Shown piece by piece: positions 1-6,380 of a stretch of 6,380 nt of DNA. Location of the stretch: assembly GCA_021775195.1 (NCBI GenBank), contig JAJFIG010000265.1:1-6380 (forward strand), in the 5' to 3' direction. Every line of letters starts with the position of its first letter. Within the stretch, counting starts at the first letter, position 1. Below the pieces are notes generated by a model. That model did no database searches, was not told where the DNA came from, and saw only the letters and a program-made list of their open reading frames with translations. This stretch comes from Rhodospirillales bacterium. GTDB lineage: Bacteria; Pseudomonadota; Alphaproteobacteria; Rhodospirillales; 2-02-FULL-58-16. The position numbers and the translations under genes are program-made.

Positions 1-2942
1 CCGAGCGCAACCGGGCCGAGGCGGCCCTGCGCGAAAGCGAGAACCGATTCCGCGACATCGTCGAATCGTCGACGGACTGGATCTGGGAGATGGATGAAAG
101 TCTGCGGTTCTCTTTCTTCTCCAAACGCTTCATGGAGGTCACGGGAATTGATCCCAAGGAATTTCTGGGGGAAACCCGGAAACATCTTGGACAGAACGAC
201 ATCGACGAGGCGAAGTGGAATCAACACCTGGCGGACCTGGACGCGCGGCAGCCCTTCCGCGACTTCTGCTACGAGTTCGTTTCCCCGGACGGGCGCATCC
301 TGCACTTTTCCGTCAGCGGCAGGCCGGTATTCGATGAAGATGGCCGGTTCACGGGCTACCGCGGCATCGGTTCCGACATTTCGGCCCGTGTCGAGGCCGA
401 GGAACGGGCCCAATCGGCCCAGGAACATCTGGCACTGGCCATCGAAAATATTTCCGAGTCCTTCGTCCTGTTCGACGCCGAAGACCGGATCGTTGTGAGC
501 AACCAGTCCTGGCGGGACCTGAACCGGAATGTCGTCGAATCTACGCGGCCGGGAGTGCGCTTCGAAGACAACCTGCGCGCCATTCTCGACGCCGGCCTTC
601 TCCCGAAGGCAGTCGACCACGAGGAGGAATGGCTGCGCGACCGTATGGAGCGTCACCGAAATCCCGGTGAACCCTTCGAGGTCCAGCGCGAGAACGGTCA
701 CTGGATCCTGGTCAGCGAGCAGCGCCTGCCCGACGGCGGCGGCGTCCTCATCGCCAGCGACATCACCGAGCGGAAACGGGCCGAGGAGGCCCTGCGCGAG
801 AGCGAGGCACGGTTCCGGGCGATCGTCGACAACTCGCCCACCAAGATCCACATCAAGGACCTGGAGGGCCGTTACCTGCTCATCAACCACCTGTCGGAAA
901 CACTCTTCGGTATAACCGACGCCGAAGCCCGGGGCAAAACATCCAGCGAAATCTTTCCCGCGGAAATGGCGGCGATGTTCGGCAAGCACGACGACGCGGT
1001 GGTCACCTCGGGCCAAGCTACCGAGGAAGAGGAAGAGTGGCTGCGCGAGGACGGGTCCCATACCTTCCTGACGGTCAAGTTTCCGATGCCCGACGCCCAC
1101 GGCAACATCACCGCCATCGGTTCCATCGGCACCGACATCACCGAGCGCAAGCGGACCGAGGAGCGGCTGCGCCTGTTGACCCATGCCATCGAGCAGAGCT
1201 CGTCGATGATCCTGATTACCGATGCCGAAGGGCACATCGTCTACGTCAACAAGCAGTTCGAGACCATCACCGGGTTCTCGGCCGCCGAGGTGATCGGCAA
1301 GACCCCCGACATCAATCAGTCCGGCGCCACCGACGAAAGGACCTACGAGGAACTGTGGCATGAAATCAGGACGGGGCACGCCTGGCACGGAGAACTCCTG
1401 AACAAGAAGAGGAACGGAGACTTCCACTGGGTCGCCGAAACCATCTCGCCGATCAAGAACGACAAGGACGAGATCACCCATTTTCTGGCGGTCAAGGACG
1501 ACGTCACCGAACGCAAGCGGGCCGAAGCGCAGATCGAGCACCTGGCGCTCCATGACAGCCTGACCAACCTGCCAAACCGGTTTCTCTTCAATGACCGGCT
1601 GCGCAAGGCCATCGACCAGTCACAACGCACCGGATCGATGCTGGGGCTCCTGTTCCTCGATCTCGACGACTTCAAGGACGTCAACGATACCCTGGGCCAC
1701 GATATCGGCGACAAGCTGCTCAAGGCGGTTGCCGGCCGGCTGCAGTCCTTTATCCGTGACAGTGATAGCGTCGGACGGCGAAACACGACCCTGGCCCGCC
1801 TCGGTGGCGACGAATTCACGGTGCTGCTGACCAACATCGCCGACCCCGTGGGAGCGGCGACGGTTGCCGAAAGAATCATCGCGGACCTGTCACGGCCGTT
1901 CGCCGTGGGCCGCAACGAGATTCACACCGGCGTCAGCATCGGCATCGCCATCCATCCCGATCACGGCGCCGATCCCGAACAGCTGCTCAAGAACGCCGAC
2001 CTGGCACTCTACCGGTCGAAGGCCGAGGGCCGGAGCATGTACCATTTCTACAGCCAGGAAATGGGCACCGCCGTCCTGGCCCGCAAAGATCTGGAATCCG
2101 AACTGCGCCAGGCCCTGGACGACAGGCAATTGTGGCTCGCCTACCAGCCACAGGTGGATGCGAAAAGCGAGCGCATGGTCGGCATGGAAGCGCTGCTGCG
2201 CTGGGACCATCCGACCCGCGGAACAGTGGCGCCCAATGAGTTCATTCCCATCGCCGAGGCGACCGGCCTGATCGTGCCCATCGGAGAATGGGTCCTGCGA
2301 GAAGCCTGCCGGCAAAACAAGGTATGGCAGGATGCCGGCCTGCCGTCGTTGCCAGTGGCGGTCAACCTTTCCGCCGTGCAGTTCCGCCAGACCGATCTGG
2401 TAGCCACGGTAGATCAGGTGCTTACCGAGTCACACCTCGAACCCATGTACCTGCACCTGGAGATCACCGAGAGCGTCGTCATGCATGACAGCGCGATGAA
2501 CCAGGAGAAACTGCAGCGCCTGGAGGATCTGGGCACCAAGGTCGCGCTGGACGATTTCGGCACCGGATACTCGTCGCTCAGTTACCTGACCCAGTTCCCG
2601 GTCGCCAAGATCAAGCTCGACAGCAGTTTCGTCCAGGATATCGCCCACGACACCAGCAATGCCGCGATCGTGCGGGCGATTGTTACCTTGGGTCACAACC
2701 TGGGCATGCGGGTCAACGTCGAGGGGGTCGAAACCCGGGATCAGGCGAAAATCCTGAGATCCTATGGCGTCGACGAAATTCAGGGGTACCTGTTCAGCCA
2801 TCCCCTGAAACCCGATGACGTACCCAAGTTCCTGGTGGAAAATCTGGCCAAGACGGGCCTGCGGATGAAGGCCGTTTCCGAAGCGGCCGAGTCCCTTGAC
2901 GAGAGCGTGGCTCCGCTGCTCCACAACATCCGCGTATCCTGA
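1..2942 (+). CDS. Multi-PAS GGDEF/EAL c-di-GMP signalling protein (5'-partial)
   Basis: Likely a bifunctional cyclic-di-GMP enzyme, with a diguanylate cyclase (GGDEF) and a phosphodiesterase (EAL) controlled by sensory PAS domains. The frame is open from position 3 to the TGA at 2940-2942, giving 979 visible residues. The ATG at 90 lies inside the first PAS domain (after 'TDWIWE'), so the true start is upstream of the window. Order in the visible fragment: PAS1 about residues 14-125, PAS2 (PAS_7-like) 140-255, PAS3 268-380, PAS4 388-500, GGDEF 515-675, EAL 690-935, then a short tail. GGDEF is intact (1803-1817), as is the metal-site stretch DLDDFKDVND. The EAL motifs are also intact: EALLRW (from 2187), NLSA, EITES, DDFGTGYSS (2550-2576), VEGVET and QGYLFS. 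No membrane segment is visible, so this part is cytoplasmic. The RxxD inhibitory site is displaced from GGDEF by a 7-residue insert. The signal sensed is unknown. Domain calls are confident; dual activity is inferred. Confidence 0.95.
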   Translation, partial: ERNRAEAALRESENRFRDIVESSTDWIWEMDESLRFSFFSKRFMEVTGIDPKEFLGETRKHLGQNDIDEAKWNQHLADLDARQPFRDFCYEFVSPDGRILHFSVSGRPVFDEDGRFTGYRGIGSDISARVEAEERAQSAQEHLALAIENISESFVLFDAEDRIVVSNQSWRDLNRNVVESTRPGVRFEDNLRAILDAGLLPKAVDHEEEWLRDRMERHRNPGEPFEVQRENGHWILVSEQRLPDGGGVLIASDITERKRAEEALRESEARFRAIVDNSPTKIHIKDLEGRYLLINHLSETLFGITDAEARGKTSSEIFPAEMAAMFGKHDDAVVTSGQATEEEEEWLREDGSHTFLTVKFPMPDAHGNITAIGSIGTDITERKRTEERLRLLTHAIEQSSSMILITDAEGHIVYVNKQFETITGFSAAEVIGKTPDINQSGATDERTYEELWHEIRTGHAWHGELLNKKRNGDFHWVAETISPIKNDKDEITHFLAVKDDVTERKRAEAQIEHLALHDSLTNLPNRFLFNDRLRKAIDQSQRTGSMLGLLFLDLDDFKDVNDTLGHDIGDKLLKAVAGRLQSFIRDSDSVGRRNTTLARLGGDEFTVLLTNIADPVGAATVAERIIADLSRPFAVGRNEIHTGVSIGIAIHPDHGADPEQLLKNADLALYRSKAEGRSMYHFYSQEMGTAVLARKDLESELRQALDDRQLWLAYQPQVDAKSERMVGMEALLRWDHPTRGTVAPNEFIPIAEATGLIVPIGEWVLREACRQNKVWQDAGLPSLPVAVNLSAVQFRQTDLVATVDQVLTESHLEPMYLHLEITESVVMHDSAMNQEKLQRLEDLGTKVALDDFGTGYSSLSYLTQFPVAKIKLDSSFVQDIAHDTSNAAIVRAIVTLGHNLGMRVNVEGVETRDQAKILRSYGVDEIQGYLFSHPLKPDDVPKFLVENLAKTGLRMKAVSEAAESLDESVAPLLHNIRVS
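3..1544 (+). repeat. Periodic inter-PAS linker (ERKRAEEALRESE-type) repeats
   Basis: Five copies of the short helical linker that caps each PAS domain occur in the first gene. They begin near 3 (ERNRAEAALRESE), 384 (the divergent ARVEAEERAQ), 768 (ERKRAEEALRESE), 1143 (ERKRTEERLR) and 1509 (ERKRAEAQIEH). Spacings are 127, 128, 125 and 122 codons, so the sensor region is a regular array of modules of about 125 residues. The copies at 3 and 768 are also close at DNA level, sharing for example ggccctgcgcga. Because the first copy sits at the window edge and these linkers follow a PAS domain, at least one more sensor domain probably lies upstream. The linkers probably form coiled coils that pass signals to GGDEF and EAL; this is inference from the family. 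Confidence 0.7.
2262..2284 (+). repeat. Inverted-repeat core between the two EAL paralogues, left copy
   Basis: A 23-base exact match in inverted orientation to 6147-6169, encoding the shared TGLIVPIG of both EAL domains. It is the longest perfect block I found within a longer imperfect inverted repeat (about 2100-2830 against about 5580-6320). Other shared blocks nearby are ttcattcccatcgccga and gcctgccggcaaaacaag. The cause is paralogy, not a mobile element. Confidence 0.7.
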
Positions 2943-2970
2943 CACATAGGGCCGTGCTGTCGGAAAATCC

Positions 2971-2999
2971 GAGACAACGCCGTCTCGCATCTGCATAGT
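2971..2999 (+). promoter_or_regulatory. Possible weak sigma-70-like promoter for adhC
   Basis: In the 136-bp gap before the dehydrogenase, GAGACA (2971-2976) and CATAGT (2994-2999) are 17 bp apart. Each matches four of six bases of the -35 and -10 consensus. The segment around 2990-3010 is the most A/T-rich part of the gap and includes an 8-bp palindrome, GATTAATC, at 3001-3008. A start near 3006 would give a leader of about 70 nt carrying the hairpin at 3018-3041. The -35 box overlaps a small stem (2970-2975 with 2982-2987). Matches this loose occur by chance, so this is only a candidate. Confidence 0.2.
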
Positions 3000-3006
3000 T
3001 GATTAA

Positions 3007-4185
<1,179 letters not shown>

Positions 4186-4214
4186 CCCATCACCACGTTG
4201 CCAACCTGAATACG

Positions 4215-4245
4215 ACCGGGCGCCGGATTCCCACCGGCGCCCGGT
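4215..4245. terminator. Bidirectional terminator hairpin between convergent genes
   Basis: ACCGGGCGCCGG (4215-4226) and CCGGCGCCCGGT (4234-4245) form a perfect 12-bp stem with a 7-base loop (attccca). It starts 29 bases after the adhC stop and lies two bases beyond the stop of the opposing nitroreductase gene, so it can serve both transcripts. Neither side has a clear T-run, as is often the case in GC-rich genomes. It is the strongest inverted repeat in the window. Confidence 0.75.
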
Positions 4246-4247
4246 GT

Positions 4248-4850
4248 CTATTCGGTGAGAGGTGCCGACGTTCCCCAGGTACCGGAGTAAACGAAATCTC
4301 CGATCGGCCGGCGTTGCCGCAGGGACTCGGCGCGGCGGCGCTGATCGTCGGTCAGGGCGTCCAAAACCTCGGCGTAACCGATTGCGATGACGGCGACCGG
4401 CTCAAATTTCTCCGGGATAGCGAATGAGTCCCGTGCCCGCCCGCCGTCGAAGCCGGCCATGAAGTGTGCACCGAGTCCCAGCGCCGTGGCCTGGAGAGCG
4501 AGCTGGGCCGAGGCAAGGCCGACGTCGTGGAAGGCGTGGCGGTTGGGCTTGCCGTTATGATCGAAGACCATCCTGGCAACGGACAGCATCAGAACCGGAG
4601 CGCCGCCCGCCCAAGCCTGGTTGCCTGGGGCCAGGCAATCCAATAGACGGGCGAAGTCGTCGGATTCGCCGCGGATGGCGACGATGAAAGCCCATGGCTG
4701 TTCGTTGTAGGACGACGGCGCCCAGCGGGCAGCCTCCAGAAGGGACCGCAGGACCGCTGGTTCGACCGCGCGGTCCTTAAAGGTGCTGGGGCTCCAGCGA
4801 CGCTGGATGACTTCATGCACGGGGCTGTCGACGGTTGCTGGATTTTCCAT
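4248..4850 (-). CDS. Nitroreductase family protein (FMN-dependent)
   Basis: A 200-residue protein of the FMN-binding nitroreductase superfamily, resembling the TdsD-like subgroup more than classical NfsA or NfsB. These are usually cytoplasmic homodimers using NAD(P)H; substrates vary widely and cannot be told from sequence. The N-terminal FMN/phosphate motif RRWSPSTF is at residues 17-24 and the second cofactor motif WAPSSYNEQPW at 43-53. A conserved C-terminal stretch follows: GLGAHFMAGFDGGRA, then IPEKFEPVAVIAIGYA. No signal peptide or membrane segment is seen. The ATG at 4850 is the only plausible start: the next in-frame codons upstream contain no ATG, GTG or TTG before a TGA. Its ribosome site (GAGG, two bases away) is poor and closely spaced. 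It is convergent with adhC, and its stop is two bases from the shared terminator. It lies 157 bp downstream of the SRPBCC gene on the same strand, so co-transcription is possible but unproven. Confidence 0.9.
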   Translation of the reverse strand: MENPATVDSPVHEVIQRRWSPSTFKDRAVEPAVLRSLLEAARWAPSSYNEQPWAFIVAIRGESDDFARLLDCLAPGNQAWAGGAPVLMLSVARMVFDHNGKPNRHAFHDVGLASAQLALQATALGLGAHFMAGFDGGRARDSFAIPEKFEPVAVIAIGYAEVLDALTDDQRRRAESLRQRRPIGDFVYSGTWGTSAPLTE

Positions 4851-5007
4851 TGCCTCATACCAAAGCTTGATGATGTTTCCGTTACCGGGGCGAGGTCATC
4901 CCGTCCCACCCGCGCCAACACGCCGGCGCGGCAGGAGGCATGAAAGCCGTCCCCACAATGTTGGCTGCCGCCTCCCGCATTTCAATGAGAAGCGGAGGAG
5001 ACCCGCG
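4851..5007. other. Intergenic spacer with weak hairpins
   Basis: This 157-bp gap between the SRPBCC stop and the nitroreductase start holds no gene I can support. Two inverted repeats are visible. CCGCGCC (4910-4916) pairs with GGCGCGG (4925-4931) around an 8-base loop. A weaker bulged stem joins the GCCTCCCGC near 4970-4978 to the GCGGAGG near 4992-4998. Either could end the SRPBCC transcript, but neither has a T-run. The nitroreductase promoter may lie here; no convincing boxes are seen. Confidence 0.35.
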
Positions 5008-5427
5008 TCAACGGCCGCCGAATATCTTCTGCAGATTGTCGAACCCGGCCTGATAGATGCCCTGGACGGCCTTGACGGCATCGTTTTCCGGAGTACCCAT
5101 GGGTTTGAAATCGCTGGACCATTCGATGGTGCAATCGTCGCCTTCGCCGCTGACCCGGATGGTGGCGGAGTAATTGGCCACCGGCAGTGGACTTTCGACG
5201 ATGCTGTAGGTGTAGGCGCGCCCCTCGTCATCGGTCATTTCGAGGCGTTCGCGGACGACGCCGCCGCCGACGAGGTGAAGGGTGCGTATGGTGGCGCCGT
5301 CTTCCTCTGTCAACTCGCTCTTGGCGATGGCGGGGTGCCAGTCGGGAGTGGCATTGAAGCCTCCGATCAACTCCCAAACCTTCTCGGCGGGAACCCCCAC
5401 CTTGGTCGACATGGAAAGCTTTGACAT
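5008..5427 (-). CDS. SRPBCC (START/Bet v1-like) family protein
   Basis: A 139-residue protein with the layout of the SRPBCC/polyketide_cyc2 fold, a helix-grip domain around a hydrophobic ligand pocket. Family signs: an N-terminal strand followed by PAEKVWELIGGF (13-24), the DWHP motif (29-32), the central RTLHLVGGGVVRERLE stretch, then YTYSIVESPLPVANYSATIRV and IEWSSDF, ending in the long C-terminal helix that closes the pocket (NDAVKAVQGIYQAGFDNLQ). Length is normal for a single-domain member. There is no signal peptide, so it is probably cytoplasmic. Members include cyclases, hydrolases and lipid carriers, and no catalytic residues point to one activity here, so the function is unknown. The start at 5427 is supported by a strong ribosome site. 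It is followed after 157 bp by the nitroreductase on the same strand, and preceded by the EAL gene 130 bp upstream. Confidence 0.88.
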   Translation of the reverse strand: MSKLSMSTKVGVPAEKVWELIGGFNATPDWHPAIAKSELTEEDGATIRTLHLVGGGVVRERLEMTDDEGRAYTYSIVESPLPVANYSATIRVSGEGDDCTIEWSSDFKPMGTPENDAVKAVQGIYQAGFDNLQKIFGGR

Positions 5428-5557
5428 AAGTCCTCCCCTTGTTTTTCGATATCGTTGGTTGCCCTAAGTCCCCCCGATGCTACACCAAGGTAACGGCCCA
5501 GGTCACGCCCACCGTGGACGGGAACAGGGATGATTGGAACTGGTGGCGGGATGACCG
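5428..5557. other. Intergenic spacer upstream of the SRPBCC gene
   Basis: This 130-bp gap lies between the EAL gene stop and the SRPBCC start, both on the minus strand. Apart from the ribosome site it holds an 8-bp palindrome, CGATATCG (5448-5455), close upstream of the SRPBCC gene. I see no convincing terminator for the EAL gene and no clear promoter boxes. Confidence 0.4.
5431..5439 (-). promoter_or_regulatory. Ribosome binding site of the SRPBCC gene
   Basis: On the minus strand AGGGGAGGA precedes the ATG at 5427, with the GGAGG core four bases away. This is the best Shine-Dalgarno match on that strand in the window, and it supports the chosen start and good translation. Confidence 0.7.
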
Positions 5558-6380
5558 TCAGGCAACGTTGGTTGTCCGTCCCGGAAGGATGTTGGTCGTT
5601 TCGAGGAATTCGGGAACGGCGCCAGCCTCGATGGGGCGGCTGAAATAAAATCCCTGAATTTCGTCGACACCGTAATAGGCAAGGATTTCCAATTGCTCGC
5701 GTGTCTCCACTCCTTCGACGTTGACCCGCATGCCGAGACTGTGGCCAAGGTTGACCACGGCCTTGATGATGGCGGCGTTGCTGGTGTCGTGGGCAATTTC
5801 GTGAACGAAGCTGCTGTCCAACTTGATCTTGTCGACGGGAAACTGGGTCAGGTAGCTGAGTGACGAATATCCGGTACCGAAATCGTCCAAGGAAACCTTG
5901 ATGCCCCGTTGATGGAAATCACGCAGACTGTCGACCGCCCCCTCCTGCATGAGGACACTTTCGGTGATTTCGACATGCAGACACTGGGACTCCAAGCCGG
6001 TCTCGTCGAGGGTTTGCTCGACGGTATTCACCAGGTCCTCCTGACGGAATTGTACGGCGGAGAAATTGACCGACACGGTCAGGGGTGGAAGACCGGCCTC
6101 CTGCCATGTCTTGTTTTGCCGGCAGGCCTCATGCAGGACCCATTTGCCGATGGGCACGATCAGGCCGGTGGCTTCGGCGATGGGAATGAATTCGACGGGT
6201 GAAATGAGACCCCGATCGGGATGGTTCCAACGCAACAGGGCCTCCACGCCGACCATTTGGCCGTTCTTGATGTCGAGCAAGGGCTGGTACGCCAACCAAA
6301 GTTGATCCCTGGCGATGGCTTCACGGAGGTCCCGCTCGAGGGCACGCCGGGCGAGGACCTTGGTCTCCATTTCCGCGTTG
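5558..6380 (-). CDS. EAL-domain c-di-GMP phosphodiesterase, probably C-terminus of a GGDEF/EAL protein (5'-partial)
   Basis: The EAL domain should hydrolyse c-di-GMP to pGpG in the cytoplasm. The frame stays open to the right edge (N-A-E precedes the ATG at 6370), so 273 residues are visible and the real start is outside. The first residues (AEMETKVLARRALERDLREA) are the linker that normally joins GGDEF to EAL, and the left-hand paralogue has the matching QEMGTAVLARKDLESELRQA. A GGDEF domain therefore very likely lies just beyond the window. Catalytic motifs are complete: EALLRW (EAL at 6236-6244), NFSA, EITES, DDFGTGYSS (5861-5887), KIKLDSSFV, VEGVET and QGFYFS. It is roughly 70% identical by eye to the EAL domain of the left gene, sharing stretches such as IAHDTSNAAI, with a two-residue shorter loop after the EITES motif. 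The stop is TGA at 5560-5558, and the tail after the domain is short. Confidence 0.95.
   Translation of the reverse strand, partial: NAEMETKVLARRALERDLREAIARDQLWLAYQPLLDIKNGQMVGVEALLRWNHPDRGLISPVEFIPIAEATGLIVPIGKWVLHEACRQNKTWQEAGLPPLTVSVNFSAVQFRQEDLVNTVEQTLDETGLESQCLHVEITESVLMQEGAVDSLRDFHQRGIKVSLDDFGTGYSSLSYLTQFPVDKIKLDSSFVHEIAHDTSNAAIIKAVVNLGHSLGMRVNVEGVETREQLEILAYYGVDEIQGFYFSRPIEAGAVPEFLETTNILPGRTTNVA
6147..6169 (-). repeat. Inverted-repeat core between the two EAL paralogues, right copy
   Basis: Right-hand partner of the 23-base exact inverted match at 2262-2284. The two cores are about 3.9 kb apart and bracket adhC, the nitroreductase and the SRPBCC gene. Confidence 0.7.

Noticed and set aside
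90..92. The ATG at 90 as the start of the first gene.
   Set aside because: The frame is open upstream and encodes the beginning of the same PAS domain plus its preceding linker, so the start is outside the window.
2970..2987. CGAGAC/GTCTCG hairpin as terminator of the first gene.
   Set aside because: It has only a 6-bp stem with a 6-base loop and no T-run, so it is too weak to call.
2430..2996. A 188-codon minus-strand open frame under the EAL domain of the first gene.
   Set aside because: It is a shadow of the conserved EAL coding region, with no family resemblance.
4783..5424. A 213-codon plus-strand open frame across the spacer and the SRPBCC gene.
   Set aside because: Most of it is antisense to the well-supported SRPBCC gene, and the translation shows no recognisable domain.
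6368..6370. The ATG at 6370 as the start of a stand-alone EAL protein.
   Set aside because: The frame continues to the window edge, and the first residues match the GGDEF-EAL linker of the paralogue, so this Met is internal.

Overview
The window is GC-rich and densely coding. It looks like the chromosome of an alphaproteobacterium, most likely a Rhodospirillales-type one. This placement is by inference: the multi-PAS GGDEF/EAL proteins with 'DITERKRAE' linkers, the glutathione-dependent class III alcohol dehydrogenase and the strong G/C third-position bias all fit that group, but no rRNA or other marker gene is present to confirm it.

Layout, left to right. (1) 1-2942 (+): the 3' part of a large c-di-GMP signalling protein with four PAS domains, then GGDEF, then EAL; its N-terminus lies left of the window. 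(2) 2943-3078: an intergenic stretch with a possible weak promoter and a strong hairpin in the probable leader of the next gene. (3) 3079-4185 (+): S-(hydroxymethyl)glutathione dehydrogenase (class III ADH), complete. (4) 4186-4247: a convergent junction with a perfect 12-bp inverted repeat, the best terminator candidate in the window. (5) 4248-4850 (-): a nitroreductase-family FMN protein. (6) 4851-5007: a spacer with weak hairpins. (7) 5008-5427 (-): a small SRPBCC (START/Bet v1-like) protein. (8) 5428-5557: a spacer. (9) 5558-6380 (-): the C-terminal EAL part of a second GGDEF/EAL-type protein, running off the right edge.

Functionally, two paralogous c-di-GMP enzymes in opposite orientation flank a small metabolic block: formaldehyde/S-nitrosoglutathione detoxification, a flavin reductase and a ligand-binding-fold protein. 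The two EAL domains are roughly 70% identical by eye and keep their catalytic motifs, so both should be able to hydrolyse c-di-GMP; the left protein also has an intact GGDEF motif. Nothing in the sequence shows that the metabolic block and the c-di-GMP enzymes work together.

I see no phage, transposon, CRISPR, toxin-antitoxin or defence genes, and no RNA genes. I do not think the window holds a new multi-gene system. The points most worth a second look are the lengthened I-site loop of the left GGDEF domain, its NifL-like last PAS domain, the inverted pair of EAL paralogues, and the adhC leader hairpin.
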